NCBI RefSeq assembly: GCF_003208215.1
Contig: NZ_QKLW01000002.1
Coordinates: 456,576-520,575, forward strand
Direction of reading: 5' to 3'
Length of the DNA: 64,000 nucleotides
DNA from: Marinomonas alcarazii
GTDB taxonomy: Bacteria; Pseudomonadota; Gammaproteobacteria; Pseudomonadales; Marinomonadaceae
Shown in pieces: positions 27,944 to 40,160 of the stretch. A program made the translations under genes and the position numbers. Position 1 is the first letter of the stretch. Each line of letters opens with the position of its first letter. The notes under the pieces were generated by a model. The model made no database searches. It had not been told where the DNA came from and worked only from the letters and a program-made list of their open reading frames with translations.

Positions 27944-29191
27944 ATGCACATCATTAACGCCCGTTTACGCCAGCGTCCAGAACTCTTTTCTATTCATATT
28001 GATCAGGGCCAGTTCAGTAAAATTGAAACTCAACAGGACACATTAGTAGCATCAGGAGATACCATCGACGCTAGTGGAAATCTAGTCTGTGCGCCTTTTG
28101 TTGAGCCACATATTCATCTGGATGCAGCATTAACAGCAGGTGAACCAGAATGGAATCAAAGCGGTACTTTATTCGAAGGTATTGAACGCTGGAGCCAACG
28201 TAAGCCAATGCTAAACAAAGCCGATATACGTCGCCGAGCGTTATCAACTATTGAGCTTCTGGTGCAAAACGGGGTGCAGGCGATTCGAACTCATGCAGAT
28301 ACGACCGACCCGACCTTGATAGGCGTTCGTACTCTTTGTGAGATTCGTGATGAGCTAAAAGACAAAATCGATTTGCAAGTGGTTGCCTTTCCCCAAGATG
28401 GCATGCTGTCGTACCCAAATGGCCTAAAGCTAATGGAAGAAGCGTTAGAGATTGGCGTCGATGTGGTCGGTGGTATTCCTCATTTTGAATACACTCGTGA
28501 ATTGGGAGAGAAGTCCGTCAAAATAATCATTGAGCTGGCGAAAAAATACGACCGCTTGGTTGATGTGCATTGTGATGAAATCGATGATCCAAATTCTCGC
28601 TTCTTAGAATTCTTGGCTTTTGAGGCCCTATTCCATGATATGGGATCAAAAGTCACAGCAAGCCATACAACAGCCATGCACTCTTACGACAACGCCTACT
28701 GTTCGAAGCTATTTAGATTATTGAAGAACTCCGGCATTAACTTTATCTCTTGCCCAACCGAAAGCATTCACTTGCAGGGGCGTTTTGATACCTACCCGAA
28801 ACGCCGAGGCGTAACGAGAGTCAAAGAATTACGTGAAGCCGACATTAACGTCTGTCTAGGGCAAGACTCGATCTTCGACCCTTGGTATTCACTGGGTAAT
28901 GGCAAGCTGCTTAGAACCTTAGATTACGCCATGCACATCTGCCAAATGATGGGTTATCAAGACTATGCCCGCGCACTGGACATGATCACAGACAACAGCG
29001 CCAAAACCATGTGCTTACAAGGTTATGGTATTGAAGTGGGTAATGCCGCAAACTTTATTTTACTGGAAGGACATGACGATTACAGTGTACTGCGCCGTCA
29101 AGGTGAGGTATTACTTTCTGTGCGCCATGGCAATGTTATTATGGAACGCAAACCGTCTGAGGTAATCACTCAACCTTGGCTTACAGAGTAA
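27944..29191 (+). CDS. codA: Cytosine deaminase
   Basis: Zinc/iron-dependent amidohydrolase, cytosine to uracil plus ammonia, cytoplasmic. 415 residues. Metal ligands: HIHLDAAL near 63, HCDEIDDPNSRF near 210 with the catalytic Glu, ASHTTAMHSYDNAYC near 242, and GQDSIFDPWYSLG near 308 with the conserved Asp. The ATG at 27944 follows GAGGCCTTTT. No codB permease is adjacent; the purine-type permease at 48157 is unlinked. Other N-heterocycle deaminases of this subgroup (for example creatinine or isocytosine) remain possible. Confidence 0.9.
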   Translation: MHIINARLRQRPELFSIHIDQGQFSKIETQQDTLVASGDTIDASGNLVCAPFVEPHIHLDAALTAGEPEWNQSGTLFEGIERWSQRKPMLNKADIRRRALSTIELLVQNGVQAIRTHADTTDPTLIGVRTLCEIRDELKDKIDLQVVAFPQDGMLSYPNGLKLMEEALEIGVDVVGGIPHFEYTRELGEKSVKIIIELAKKYDRLVDVHCDEIDDPNSRFLEFLAFEALFHDMGSKVTASHTTAMHSYDNAYCSKLFRLLKNSGINFISCPTESIHLQGRFDTYPKRRGVTRVKELREADINVCLGQDSIFDPWYSLGNGKLLRTLDYAMHICQMMGYQDYARALDMITDNSAKTMCLQGYGIEVGNAANFILLEGHDDYSVLRRQGEVLLSVRHGNVIMERKPSEVITQPWLTE

Positions 29192-29226
29192 AAGTGCGTC
29201 ATTAATTAAAAAAATCAATCAAATTG

Positions 29227-29263
29227 AAAATAGGTGGCAAAGGCCTTCATAACCACCTATTTT
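29227..29263 (+). terminator. Terminator after codA
   Basis: 11-bp stem AAAATAGGTGG with CCACCTATTTT, 15-base loop, ending in TTTTACTTC, 36 bases after the codA stop. Confidence 0.8.
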
Positions 29264-29406
29264 ACTTCATTCAAACTTTTTTCAGCCTAAAAAACCATAA
29301 TGAATAAATATGTTCATTTAGTTCAAAAAGTAACCATTATTTTTTTGCGCTAATCAACTTCCTTTCCTAGACTTCAATCATCTTAAGGATTGATAAAGGA
29401 TTACAA

Positions 29407-31443
29407 ATGCGCATCCACTCTATTCGAATCAAGATGATGCTCCCCATCGTCTTTCTTTCCATTATTCTAATATCTCTTTTTGTTTTTATGATGCTAATGA
29501 GTAGCATGCAAAAAAATAATATGAAGCAGCAAGCAGAGCATTATTTTGAGGCGATCTCAGAGGTATTAAACGCAGATAGAGATATTTACCAAGCCAGATT
29601 AGCTCAGGAAAAAATGCTCGATGGTGAAGGTCCAAAAGAAACAGACGAAGCAGATTTTAGAGAGAACGCCCAACAAGTATTCGATCGCTTTCAACTTTAC
29701 AAACAATATCTGGAAAATGAGCCAAAAGACCTCCTCACGCCTTTCGAGTCATTCAACACACTTTACAATGAATGGCTAAATTCAAGTGAAAAACTCATTT
29801 CAACCTCCAAAGGCAGCATGCAATTTTCAGAGAAGATGATGAGTTTAGATAAAAAATTCGCCGTTATTCGTAATATGCTTGATGAAGCAGGCGAACGATT
29901 AAGAGAGCACATTCAAGATTCGAAAGATGAAATTGACTCAGCCGAAGAACTTAATACTTATGTAGAAGCGATAACAGAAGTATTAAATGCAGACAGAGAC
30001 TTGTATCAAGCACGCTTAGCCCAACAAAAAATCGTCAACCATGTTGGAAATAGTAAAGAAAATAAAGATGAGTTTAATATAAATGCGAGCCAGGCTTTAG
30101 AAAGATTTAGAGCCTACCGTGGACATCTAGTGGATGAACCACAATTAACACAAGCTTATAGCAAGTTTGATGTATTATTTGATGAATGGTTTCAAGAAAG
30201 TCTTGTTCATTTAGATTCACCTGAAGCTCAAATCTCTAACAAACTCCCTCAAGAGATTATTGATGCAGACACAAAATTCGAGGCAATTCGTAGCCTACTA
30301 GATAGCGCAGGAAACGCTGTAAGAAAGCACTCTAGAGAAATAGAAGCTAAGAACGTAAAAGCGATTTCCAATAACCAAAGAATTGCCATGATAATTACCG
30401 CTATTGCTTTTGTCATTGCATTGCTACTTGGTTACTTTATCCCTCTAAAAATAACCAAAAACGTTGAAAATATGGCCCTACGCATACGCGAAATTGCGGA
30501 AGGTGACGGTGATTTAACACAACGAATCGACTCTACATCTAAAGATGAACTCGGAGATTTAGCCAAAGAGTTTGATGGCTTTGTAGAACAACTTCGCTCA
30601 ATCATTAGCAACATTCATAAACAATCATCCGCTCTTGGCAGCATGACGACCGAATTAAAAAACGCCTCAGACACGACCAACAACATTACTCATGCGCTAG
30701 TGAATGCCTCAACCTCTATGATAAGCGCAGGGCAAGAAATGAATATAGCAAACCAACAAATGGCAGAAGTAGCAAAAGACACAGAAACAGAAGCCACAAC
30801 GTCTAGCCAATTAACAGCAAAAGGAATTCAAGCTGTAAATACTTCCCATACCGCCATCTCTAGCCTTATTAGTGATATTGAGGAATCCTTAAAACGAGCC
30901 GATCAGCTTGAAAAAAGCTCAGAAAATATTTCATCCGTTCTTGAAGTCATTAGAAACATTGCTGAACAAACCAACTTGCTTGCATTAAACGCCGCCATTG
31001 AAGCAGCGCGAGCAGGCGAACAAGGTCGAGGATTTGCGGTTGTTGCCGATGAAGTTCGAACCCTAGCAACACGTACTCAAAACAGCACTGATGAAATAGA
31101 AACTATTATCGAACAACTTAAAATGAACGTGAAAGAATCTTCTATTGCGACTCAAAATAGCCGTAGTAATGCAGACCACACTGCATCAAACTTTGAACAA
31201 GTAATCAGCATATTTGACTCGCTGAATACATCATTCGAAAAAGTACAACAAATGGCTTCAAAAACAGCGCAAGCGACACTTGAACAGGCCGCATTATCAG
31301 ACGGCATTAACCAAAGCCTTGTCCAACTAAAGGAACAAACAGATGGTGTTAAAGATGTCTCTGCTCTAATAAAAACACAGTCCACACAGATAACAGATTT
31401 GTATAAAACCCTCAACAGTGAAGTTGGTAATTTTAAAGTCTAG
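29407..31443 (+). CDS. Methyl-accepting chemotaxis protein with duplicated sensor region
   Basis: 678-residue chemoreceptor. TM1 about 10-33, periplasmic helical sensor 34-324, TM2 about 325-345, HAMP about 347-400, then a signalling domain with the hairpin tip [20 protein letters not shown] (near 520). The sensor is an internal tandem repeat with a period near 140 residues: [20 protein letters not shown] (48-67) recurs as [20 protein letters not shown] (188-207), followed in both by similar blocks ([15 protein letters not shown] / [15 protein letters not shown], and [18 protein letters not shown] / [18 protein letters not shown]). No C-terminal CheR pentapeptide is obvious. The ATG at 29407 follows AAGGATTACAA. 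Monocistronic; ligand unknown. Confidence 0.93.
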   Translation: MRIHSIRIKMMLPIVFLSIILISLFVFMMLMSSMQKNNMKQQAEHYFEAISEVLNADRDIYQARLAQEKMLDGEGPKETDEADFRENAQQVFDRFQLYKQYLENEPKDLLTPFESFNTLYNEWLNSSEKLISTSKGSMQFSEKMMSLDKKFAVIRNMLDEAGERLREHIQDSKDEIDSAEELNTYVEAITEVLNADRDLYQARLAQQKIVNHVGNSKENKDEFNINASQALERFRAYRGHLVDEPQLTQAYSKFDVLFDEWFQESLVHLDSPEAQISNKLPQEIIDADTKFEAIRSLLDSAGNAVRKHSREIEAKNVKAISNNQRIAMIITAIAFVIALLLGYFIPLKITKNVENMALRIREIAEGDGDLTQRIDSTSKDELGDLAKEFDGFVEQLRSIISNIHKQSSALGSMTTELKNASDTTNNITHALVNASTSMISAGQEMNIANQQMAEVAKDTETEATTSSQLTAKGIQAVNTSHTAISSLISDIEESLKRADQLEKSSENISSVLEVIRNIAEQTNLLALNAAIEAARAGEQGRGFAVVADEVRTLATRTQNSTDEIETIIEQLKMNVKESSIATQNSRSNADHTASNFEQVISIFDSLNTSFEKVQQMASKTAQATLEQAALSDGINQSLVQLKEQTDGVKDVSALIKTQSTQITDLYKTLNSEVGNFKV

Positions 31444-31473
31444 CGCGAGAGTAGATAAGATACTAAACCGCCT

Positions 31474-31503
31474 CTTGCTCTTTAATCCCCCTTAAAGAGC
31501 AAG
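31474..31503. terminator. Hairpin between convergent chemoreceptor and small secreted-protein genes
   Basis: Perfect 12-bp stem CTTGCTCTTTAA and TTAAAGAGCAAG with loop TCCCCC, placed between two convergent stops. No strong T tract, but position suggests a bidirectional terminator. Confidence 0.65.
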
Positions 31504-31512
31504 ACGGTGAAC

Positions 31513-31932
31513 CTATTTATCTATTGGACAGTTTTCCATACCGACACGATAAGTCGAGACAGAGCCCATCCCAGAAAACTTACGGAACGCGTTAAAAGCG
31601 TCGTAACTAGGTTTGTAGCTCACAGTATAATTCATGTTTATTTGCGAGCCATAATTACCGCAACAGTTAGGGCTTACAGATGCATCTTGGCTGATGACTT
31701 GAAAGCCTTCTAGATTATTGTCTTTACCAAAAGCAATTAACTCCTCGGTTTTTGCTTTATAGATTGCGCCAACATCTACATCCGCATTAGGCTGAAGATT
31801 TTCCATATAAGAAAAAGACGTTATATCTTTGACATCGCATACAGGTTCTTCAGAAACATCTTGAGCAACGAGCAAGTTAGAAAAAAGTACAGCGGGCACG
31901 GCTAACAGCAGCGCTGATGGAAGAGCTTTCAT
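31513..31932 (-). CDS. Small secreted protein, unknown
   Basis: 139 residues with a signal peptide (MKALPSALLLAVPAVLFSNLLVAQ) and cleavage near LVAQ-D. The mature part has four Cys (in EEPVCDV, SPNCCGN and GMENCPID) that could form disulphides, and NMNYTVSYKPSYDAFNAFRKF. Start set at 31932 because AGGATGTTTCAT precedes it; an ATG 17 codons upstream would spoil the signal peptide. Periplasmic location inferred. I do not recognise the family. Confidence 0.65.
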   Translation of the reverse strand: MKALPSALLLAVPAVLFSNLLVAQDVSEEPVCDVKDITSFSYMENLQPNADVDVGAIYKAKTEELIAFGKDNNLEGFQVISQDASVSPNCCGNYGSQINMNYTVSYKPSYDAFNAFRKFSGMGSVSTYRVGMENCPIDK

Positions 31933-32056
31933 ATGAAACATCCTATGTGATTTAAAATATCCATTGAAGTCATGATGACTCATGACTTCAGTTGATTAAA
32001 ACATTTGCCGAACAGGCTAATGACAGCTTAGATAATAGCATTAATCGAACTTAACT

Positions 32057-33025
32057 TTATGAAGTAGCGACCAAATTTTCTGCTTTACCATTGGCAAAAG
32101 CCACAACATTTTCAAACGCAATTTTGAAGTAAAGCTCGTAACTGGCTTTTTCAACATAACCAATATGCGGAGTGCAAAGCACATTTGGTAAAGACAACAA
32201 AGGTTCATTTTCTAACGTGGCAGGCTCACTTTCAAATACGTCGACAGCCGCTCGTTTACTCGGGTTAGCCAGCATTTCTGCATACAAGGCACCGCTTTCA
32301 ATTAGTTCTGCTCGGCTGGTATTTACTAACAAAGAGTCAGACTTCATCAAAGCCAAATCCGCCTGCGTCACAATGCCTTTAGTTGCCTCATTGAGTCGCA
32401 AATGCAAGGTAATAATATCTGCCGTTTGAAAGAAAGCCGCTTTCGATTCAGCAGCAAGGAAACCATGCTCCTTAGCCAAGGATCTTGAGCTTTCACTTCC
32501 CCATACAAGCACTTTCATTCCAAAGGCATTCGCGTATTGCGCGATACGTTGACCTATTTTGCCATACCCCCAAATCCCCAGAACAGACCCGTTTAATACT
32601 CGTCCCAATCCCAAGGAGCCAGACTGCTGCCAATGACCTTGTGAAAACTGAGAAACATATTCGGGAATATGTCGACTTGCCGACATAATCAAACCCCAAC
32701 ATAACTCAGACGGAGCAACCGGTGAACCAATACCTTCTGCCACAGCCACACCGTATTTGTGGCACAGCTTGACATCAATGTGATTGCTAATCTTCCCTGT
32801 TTGGCTAATCAGTTTTAAATTCGGTAAGTTAGCCAGCAACTCTTCAGAAATGACCGTACGTTCACGTATCAAAACCAGCGCATCGAAATCTTTTAAATTG
32901 GCAACCAAATCACTGACGCTAAGAAAGGTTTCATTAAAAACATGCACATCATGGCCTTTTAAAACATCAAAACATGCCAAGTCTTTAACGCTATTTTGAT
33001 AATCATCTAATATTGCTACTTTCAC
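32057..33025 (-). CDS. D-isomer-specific 2-hydroxyacid dehydrogenase family protein
   Basis: 322-residue NAD-dependent oxidoreductase. Rossmann motif LGIWGYGKIGQRIAQYA near 148, LHLRLNEATKGIV near 210, NTSRAELIESGAL near 233 with the catalytic Arg, DVFESEPA near 263 with Glu, and TPHIGYVEKAS near 284 with the catalytic His. GTG start at 33025, with GAGGA 7 bases upstream. The family includes phosphoglycerate and glyoxylate/hydroxypyruvate reductases; the substrate cannot be assigned. It stands alone. Confidence 0.88.
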   Translation of the reverse strand: MKVAILDDYQNSVKDLACFDVLKGHDVHVFNETFLSVSDLVANLKDFDALVLIRERTVISEELLANLPNLKLISQTGKISNHIDVKLCHKYGVAVAEGIGSPVAPSELCWGLIMSASRHIPEYVSQFSQGHWQQSGSLGLGRVLNGSVLGIWGYGKIGQRIAQYANAFGMKVLVWGSESSRSLAKEHGFLAAESKAAFFQTADIITLHLRLNEATKGIVTQADLALMKSDSLLVNTSRAELIESGALYAEMLANPSKRAAVDVFESEPATLENEPLLSLPNVLCTPHIGYVEKASYELYFKIAFENVVAFANGKAENLVATS

Positions 33026-33105
33026 AAAACATTCCTCGTTCAGTCACACGAAACCGCTTGGTTATTGGCACTTATCATCAACCAGTATCGTACAAAACAC
33101 CAGAG

Positions 33106-33133
33106 CAAAAAAAGCCCCGCACATAGCGGGGCT
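33106..33133 (-). terminator. Rho-independent terminator of the fadBA genes
   Basis: Minus strand AGCCCCGC, TATGT, GCGGGGCT followed by seven T residues. It lies about 100 bases after the fadA stop. Confidence 0.9.
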
Positions 33134-33232
33134 AAAGACAGAAATTACCATTTCAGACTAATTAAAGCCCTTCCTCGACGTCATGAATGAAGCCGAGACA
33201 AGGCAAAACAGACAAGCACAATAGTCGTCTAT

Positions 33233-34420
<1,188 letters not shown>

Positions 34421-34435
34421 CTAGCCTATGGGAAA

Positions 34436-36586
34436 TTATGCGCCGTAATAAGTGTCGTTGTTCTTCGCCATTTCACGCATTTTTGCGGTTGGCTCGTACA
34501 ACTTACCTAAGTGGCTGTATTTGTCTGCAAGGTCACAAAATGCCTGCAGTCCCATTTGGTCTAAGTAGTGCAAAGCACCACCAAGGTATGGAGGGAAACC
34601 AATACCGTAAATCAATCCCATATCCGCTTCTGCAGCAGAAGAAACAATGTTTTCTTCTAAACAGCGAACCGTTTCAATGCATAAAGGAATCATCATTCGA
34701 GCGACAATATCGTCTTCTGTTAACTCAGAATTAGACGTGATAACAGGTGCTAGCAAATCGTTAATTTCGGCATCAAAAATCTTCTTCGGTTTGCCTTTGC
34801 GATCTGCCTCGTAGGTATAAAAACCTTTACCATTTTTCTGACCAAAACGTTCTAGCTCGAACAAGCGATCTACTGCATTTTTGCCTTCATGCTTCATGCG
34901 ATCAGGGAAACCTTCCGCCATTACTTGATCCGCATGGAATGCCGTATCAACACCCACCACATCAAGCAAATACGCAGGTCCCATCGGCCAGCCAAATTTC
35001 TCCATGGTCTTATCAACCACTTGGAAATCCGCCCCTTCCTGCATCATCAAAGAAAAACCAGCGAAATAAGGAAACAATACACGGTTTACTAAGAATCCAG
35101 GGCAGTCATTTACCACAACAGGTGTTTTACCCATGGCTTGGGCATAAGCAACGGTTTTAGCGATAGCCGCATCACTGGTTTTCTCGCCGCGAATAACCTC
35201 TACTAAAGGCATACGATGTACTGGGTTAAAAAAGTGCATACCACAGAAGTTTTCTGGGCGTTTCAAATCTTTTGCCAATTCCGTAATGGAGATCGTTGAC
35301 GTGTTAGAAGTCAAAATAGCGTCATCGGCGATTTTACTTTCTACTTCAGCCAATACAGACTTTTTGATTTTGACATTTTCAACAACCGCTTCAACCACAA
35401 GGTCAACGTGTTCAAATTCGCCATAACTCAGCGCAGGAACAATTGCGTTCATCGCTTTAAACGCTTTTTCAGTCGTTAAACGTCCGCGCTCTACTTGACC
35501 ATTGAAAAGTTTATTCGCTTCACTCAAGCCTAGTTCTAGGGCTTCTGGGCGAATGTCTTTCATGATAATCGGCGTACCTTTGGAGGCTGATTGATAGGCA
35601 ACACCACCACCCATAATGCCCGCACCCAATACAGCGGCTTGCTTAACAGGCGTCGCACCTTTCGAGTATTTACCCGCTGTCTTCTTAATTTGTTGATCAC
35701 TTAGGAATAAGTTAACCAAGGATTTCGCCACTGGACCTTTAGCTAGCTTTACAAAGCCTTTGATTTCAGTATCAAGGGCCTTTTCCATCTCTTGGCTAAT
35801 GCCTTTTTCAATGGTCTTAATCGCTGCCATTGGCGCAGGATAATGTTTACCCGCTTTCGCTCCGACAACACCACGAACGGATTCAAAGACCATCATTTTT
35901 TCAATAGGAGTGAATACCATTGGCGCGCGTAATTCATTACGACGTGCATGATAATCCAGCTTGCCATCCATCACTTGTTGAATGAGGTGACGAGCCGATT
36001 CATTCACTTTATCTGCTGCAACCACGGCATCGACAGCACCATCTTTAAAAGCATCTTCGCTGCGCTTCTGGGCACCACCACAAATCCATTCACAGGCATT
36101 GTCTGCACCAATTAAACGAGGAAGACGAACTGTACCGCCCCAGCCTGGATAGATGCCGAGCTGAGTTTCTGGCAAACCAATTTTTGCTGTCGTCGCCATA
36201 ACACGATAATCACAGGCCAAGGCCAACTCCATACCGCCACCAAGTGCAATGCCGTTAATAGCCGCAACTGTCGGGCAACATAAGTTAGAAATGTCGTTAA
36301 AGATATTATGAGCATGACGAAGTTTATCGGTTAAATCCTCTTCTTCGAGTTTGAACCAAGAAGTAAATTCCGTAATGTCTGCGCCGACGACAAACACGTC
36401 TTTTGCGCTGGCAAAAATAACGCCTTGCAAATCATCAATATGTTTAAGGGCATTAACGGCTTCAGCCAATTCATTCAAGGTTAGACTGTTGAATTTATTA
36501 ACCGACTCACCGACCAAGTCCAGAGTGACAGTTGCCACGCCGGCATCATCGGCTGCAACCTTGATTGCTTGTCCTTCGAAAATCAT
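34436..36586 (-). CDS. fadB: Fatty acid oxidation complex alpha subunit
   Basis: Multifunctional enoyl-CoA hydratase, 3-hydroxyacyl-CoA dehydrogenase and isomerase/epimerase. 716 residues, the standard FadB length. The crotonase part has [17 protein letters not shown] near 113; the dehydrogenase part starts with [14 protein letters not shown] near 320 and has SNTSTISI and [16 protein letters not shown]. Start set at 36586 with GGAGACCAGC upstream, a better fit than a TTG four codons earlier. Operon with fadA. Confidence 0.96.
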   Translation of the reverse strand: MIFEGQAIKVAADDAGVATVTLDLVGESVNKFNSLTLNELAEAVNALKHIDDLQGVIFASAKDVFVVGADITEFTSWFKLEEEDLTDKLRHAHNIFNDISNLCCPTVAAINGIALGGGMELALACDYRVMATTAKIGLPETQLGIYPGWGGTVRLPRLIGADNACEWICGGAQKRSEDAFKDGAVDAVVAADKVNESARHLIQQVMDGKLDYHARRNELRAPMVFTPIEKMMVFESVRGVVGAKAGKHYPAPMAAIKTIEKGISQEMEKALDTEIKGFVKLAKGPVAKSLVNLFLSDQQIKKTAGKYSKGATPVKQAAVLGAGIMGGGVAYQSASKGTPIIMKDIRPEALELGLSEANKLFNGQVERGRLTTEKAFKAMNAIVPALSYGEFEHVDLVVEAVVENVKIKKSVLAEVESKIADDAILTSNTSTISITELAKDLKRPENFCGMHFFNPVHRMPLVEVIRGEKTSDAAIAKTVAYAQAMGKTPVVVNDCPGFLVNRVLFPYFAGFSLMMQEGADFQVVDKTMEKFGWPMGPAYLLDVVGVDTAFHADQVMAEGFPDRMKHEGKNAVDRLFELERFGQKNGKGFYTYEADRKGKPKKIFDAEINDLLAPVITSNSELTEDDIVARMMIPLCIETVRCLEENIVSSAAEADMGLIYGIGFPPYLGGALHYLDQMGLQAFCDLADKYSHLGKLYEPTAKMREMAKNNDTYYGA

Positions 36587-36706
36587 GCTGGTCTCCAATT
36601 ATTTTTATTATGATGACGGTGGTTTTTTTCCCATCGTCACCTGATATTTACACGCTGTTTTTGCTTCTTTTTCAAGCAATACAAACAACCTAGTTTCTAC
36701 GAACCG

Positions 36707-37636
36707 TTATAGGCTTTTTTCTAGCTCAGGCACGGCATCGAACAAGTCGGCCACTAAGCCATAATCCGCAACTTGGAAAATTGGCGCCTCTTCATCTTTG
36801 TTGATGGCAACAATCACCTTAGAATCTTTCATACCAGCCAAATGTTGGATCGCACCAGAGATGCCAACCGCGATGTACAGATCTGGCGCAACCGTTTTAC
36901 CCGTTTGGCCTACTTGTAAATCATTCGGTACAAAGCCTGCATCCACCGCTGCACGTGAAGCACCAATGGCTGCACCCAGCTTGTCTGCAATCCCTTCCAA
37001 CAACTTGAAGTTATCGCCGTTGCCCATCCCTCGACCACCAGAGATAATCACATTCGCCGCGGTCAATTCAGGTCGATCAGATTCAGCCAATTGCTCTTTC
37101 ACAAAACGGCTACGATCCGATGCAATTACTTGCGAAAGCACCTGACGCTCTGCACTACCGCCCGTACTCGCAGCGGCATCAAAACCCGTAGCTCGAACGG
37201 TCAATACTTTGACAGCATCCGTTGTTTTTACCGTCGCAATAGCATTGCCCGCGTAAATTGGACGAACAAACGTATCTGCAGATTCAACTTTGATCACATC
37301 AGAGAGCTGAGCTACGTTCAATAATGCAGCCACACGCGGTAACGTATTTTTGCCTGTTGTTGTTGCTGGAGCCAAAATATGTTCATAGCCGTCAGCAACC
37401 TCAACGATTAATTTAGAAACATTTTCAGCCAACTGATGTTCATAGGCGGCATTATCAGCAACTAACACTTTAGTTACCCCAGCCACTTGTGATGCTTGCT
37501 CAACAACGGTTTGACATTCAAAACCAGCAACCAATAAATGCACGTCCGCGTTAATTTGTGTGGCTGCGGTTACCGTGTTTAACGTCGCAGGCTTTAGAGA
37601 TTTATTATCGTGTTCTGCAATGATTAAAACGCTCAT
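36707..37636 (-). CDS. etfA: Electron transfer flavoprotein alpha subunit
   Basis: FAD-binding subunit that takes electrons from acyl-CoA dehydrogenases and passes them to ETF-quinone oxidoreductase. 309 residues. The FAD-binding C-terminal part has [54 protein letters not shown] and [18 protein letters not shown]. Its start overlaps the etfB stop by 4 bases (ATGA). Confidence 0.97.
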   Translation of the reverse strand: MSVLIIAEHDNKSLKPATLNTVTAATQINADVHLLVAGFECQTVVEQASQVAGVTKVLVADNAAYEHQLAENVSKLIVEVADGYEHILAPATTTGKNTLPRVAALLNVAQLSDVIKVESADTFVRPIYAGNAIATVKTTDAVKVLTVRATGFDAAASTGGSAERQVLSQVIASDRSRFVKEQLAESDRPELTAANVIISGGRGMGNGDNFKLLEGIADKLGAAIGASRAAVDAGFVPNDLQVGQTGKTVAPDLYIAVGISGAIQHLAGMKDSKVIVAINKDEEAPIFQVADYGLVADLFDAVPELEKSL

Positions 37637-38385
37637 GACACCACCTTCGCTTCGTTTTTAAGTTTGTCTACTAATTCAGCAACAGAGCCAACTTTAATAC
37701 CACCAGCACGCTGCGGTGGTGGTGTAACAGAAACGATGCTGACATTAGAACCCACTTCCACACCTAGGTCGGCAGGTGTTTTAACATCCAATGGTTTCTT
37801 CTTCGCTTTCATAATATTTGGCAAAGAAGCAAAACGCGGTTCGTTTAGACGAAGGTCTGTCGTAACAACCGCTGGCAAGGTAATCGCTAGAGTTTGCAGA
37901 CCACCATCAATTTCACGAGTAACCTGAGCTTCCCCGTTTTCAATCACAACTTCTGAGGCAAATGTTGCTTGAGGATAATCCAGTAGCGCGGCCACCATTT
38001 GACCCGTCTGATTATTATCAGAATCGATCGCTTGCTTACCCATAATCACTAAGTCCGCAGCTTCTTCTTGTGCCACTTTAGCGATAAGTTTTGCAACCGA
38101 TAACGAATCCAAACCATCTTCGGCTTCAACTTGAATCGCGCGGTCAGCACCAAGCGCCATCGCTGTACGCAATGTTTCTTGGCAAGATTTTGAACCAACA
38201 GACACAACCACGACTTCAGATGCCACCCCTTTTTCTTTTAGGCGTATAGCTTCTTCCACAGCGATTTCACAGAAAGGGTTCATGGACATTTTGACGTTGG
38301 TAAGATCGACCGCTGATTGGTCGGGTTTGACGCGAACTTTGACGTTGTAGTCTATGACTCGCTTTACAGATACTAAGATTTTCAT
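37633..38385 (-). CDS. etfB: Electron transfer flavoprotein beta subunit
   Basis: AMP-binding subunit of ETF, 250 residues. Begins [19 protein letters not shown] and has the ETF-beta signature around [20 protein letters not shown]. Start set at 38385 with GAGGGGCTT upstream; the in-frame ATG 13 codons earlier is not conserved in the family. First gene of the etfBA operon, which ends about 120 bases upstream of fadB. Confidence 0.97.
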   Translation of the reverse strand: MKILVSVKRVIDYNVKVRVKPDQSAVDLTNVKMSMNPFCEIAVEEAIRLKEKGVASEVVVVSVGSKSCQETLRTAMALGADRAIQVEAEDGLDSLSVAKLIAKVAQEEAADLVIMGKQAIDSDNNQTGQMVAALLDYPQATFASEVVIENGEAQVTREIDGGLQTLAITLPAVVTTDLRLNEPRFASLPNIMKAKKKPLDVKTPADLGVEVGSNVSIVSVTPPPQRAGGIKVGSVAELVDKLKNEAKVVS

Positions 38386-38810
38386 AAGCCCCTCGTATTT
38401 ATTTTTCGATCCTGTTTGATGCATTCAACCAAGGATATTTATTTGGTCGAGATCATGCAGATATTCCTTATCAATAGAACTCTTTATTTAACCTCTATAG
38501 TAGTTTGGGAATGCTTTTCATCAATAACAAAAAAGCGCCAGTTAACTGACAAAAATAATCACACATTAATCCGTTAAAGCATAGAGGTTTCAAAAAACAA
38601 CAATAACAGACAAGATGCTTCTTGAGTTTAGTATGAATTGGAAAAAAAGATTGCAAGTAAAAAGGGACAAAAAAGAGGAACAACTATAAAAGAGTAACAA
38701 GGCGCTGATTAAGAAGTATAGGGCCACTATGTTAACAATGAAAATGACCTCCCCTAGGGCAAGGTCACCTTCTGCCTGTTAGTGGCTTCTCTTAAGACAA
38801 CAAAAAAATG
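38386..38810. other. 425-base gene-free interval upstream of etfB
   Basis: AT-rich. It must hold the etfBA promoter (leftward) and contains the terminator of the enoyl-CoA hydratase gene at 38745-38767. I see no ORF, tRNA or convincing promoter hexamers. Confidence 0.6.
38741..38767 (-). terminator. Terminator after the enoyl-CoA hydratase gene
   Basis: Minus strand TGACCT, inner CCCTAGGG, AGGTCA, followed by TTTTC. About 45 bases after the gene's stop. Confidence 0.65.
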
Positions 38811-39563
38811 CTATTTATTACGGGACAAAAATGCCATGAAAGCTTGATGCGCTTCAGTTGAACGCAACCGATCTTTGAAAATTCTTCCCTCACGCATCAA
38901 AGCCATTTGTACATCGTCTTGGGCTCTGTACTTCAATAAGTCTTTACTCAAAGCCACCGCCTCGACAGGCAACCCTGCCACTTTATTGGCGTAGTGTAGA
39001 GCAACGCGATATGCCTCACCCTCTTCACAAAGGTGATTAACCAAACCCATTTCATGAGCTTGTGTCGCATCCACCACTTCTCCAAGTATCAATATTTCAA
39101 AGGCTCTTTGATGACCTGCCAATAAAGGCAATAAATGGCTCGATGCTGCTTCTGGTACCAAGCCCAGTTGCACAAAAGGAAACTGCAATCGCGCTTCACG
39201 GGAGGCAAGCACCAAATCACAATGCAGTAACATAGTCGCACCAACGCCTACTGCTCTGCCTTCTACACCTGCGATGAGCGGTTTTTTATAACTGGTCAAT
39301 ACCTGCAAGAAAGCCATAATCGCTTCCATTTTCTCAGGTGTTTGAGCAATCTGCACAAATTCATTAATGTCGTTACCCGACGAAAAATCATTCCCTGCAC
39401 CGTGGATCAAGGTGACTTTTATTTCCGGGTTTGCTTCTGCGCGGCGCAAGGCGTTAGTTAACGCCTGATACATAGCCAAGGTAATCGCATTTTTCTTTTC
39501 GACTCGATTGAAACACAGAATCTGCACACCAGACTCAATATTTTCAGTAACAAAATCACTCAT
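38811..39563 (-). CDS. Enoyl-CoA hydratase/isomerase family protein
   Basis: 250-residue crotonase-fold enzyme. Oxyanion-hole segments are GAGNDFSSGNDINEF near 58 and AGVEGRAVGVGATMLLHCDLVLAS near 98. The usual second catalytic Glu region reads VQLGLVPEAASSHLLPLL near 125, more like the Delta3-Delta2-enoyl-CoA isomerase (PaaG/ECI-like) branch than classical hydratases. Its ATG overlaps the DUF2889 stop (TAATG), with GGAGAG upstream. It may help degrade unsaturated acyl-CoA alongside fadD. Confidence 0.9.
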   Translation of the reverse strand: MSDFVTENIESGVQILCFNRVEKKNAITLAMYQALTNALRRAEANPEIKVTLIHGAGNDFSSGNDINEFVQIAQTPEKMEAIMAFLQVLTSYKKPLIAGVEGRAVGVGATMLLHCDLVLASREARLQFPFVQLGLVPEAASSHLLPLLAGHQRAFEILILGEVVDATQAHEMGLVNHLCEEGEAYRVALHYANKVAGLPVEAVALSKDLLKYRAQDDVQMALMREGRIFKDRLRSTEAHQAFMAFLSRNK

Positions 39564-40123
39564 TACTGACTCTCCTTTGAAGGTAAATGCAATACTTGCT
39601 CTTCGACTAATTTACGTACCATAGGGCCATCTTCTGACCAACCATGACAACTGTTAACTAACTTGGTAAGCGTTGCGGGGACATGCTGAGGGTATTTTTT
39701 TCCCAAAGGCTGCCACATGGTTTGAAAAGCAGTGGTTGCGACTACAGGTAATAATTCCAATACATGGGTGCAACCTACTTTCCCACTAAAAGTCTGCTTT
39801 ATCCAACGGCTCCACCCAGCCTTTATACGAGTTCCTTTCAAAGCTTCGAAGCTGGGTGCGGCACCACCGCAACTGGGAAAGGGAAAAGAATCCATTGAAA
39901 CAGACACCTCTTTAATTAAAAAGGTGTCGTCTAACGTTAAACAAACCGTAATATCATGGAAAGGGCTGCCTTCTGGCACCAAAGTCCCATCAAATTCACG
40001 GTTAACATCATACGGCTTGATATCTTGCATCGTCGCTTCGATGTCCCACAAACCATCATCTCGTAAATAGCCATAGGACTCGATGGTGCGGCGATGCATT
40101 AACTTGCGCTTATCCGGCGGCAT
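39563..40123 (-). CDS. DUF2889 protein
   Basis: 186 residues, soluble, starting MPPDKRKLMHRRTIESYGYLRDDGLWDIEA, which matches the start of DUF2889 family proteins. C-terminal part is Cys- and Trp-containing (SFPFPSCGGAAPSFEALKG, GWSRWIKQTFSGKVGCTHVL). Function unknown. It sits between fadD (37-base gap) and the enoyl-CoA hydratase (1-base overlap), so a link to acyl-CoA or aromatic acid metabolism is likely. The ATG at 40123 follows GGAGTGCAGC. Confidence 0.85.
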   Translation of the reverse strand: MPPDKRKLMHRRTIESYGYLRDDGLWDIEATMQDIKPYDVNREFDGTLVPEGSPFHDITVCLTLDDTFLIKEVSVSMDSFPFPSCGGAAPSFEALKGTRIKAGWSRWIKQTFSGKVGCTHVLELLPVVATTAFQTMWQPLGKKYPQHVPATLTKLVNSCHGWSEDGPMVRKLVEEQVLHLPSKESQ

Positions 40124-40160
40124 GCTGCACTCCTACTTTAGTGATCTGCCTAACCAAAGG

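Noticed and set aside
36587..36706. PsrA/FadR-type box between etfA and fadB (CAAAC...GTTTC)
   Set aside because: CAAACAACCTAGTTTC has a 6-base centre instead of the expected spacing and no second copy is seen upstream of the other beta-oxidation genes.
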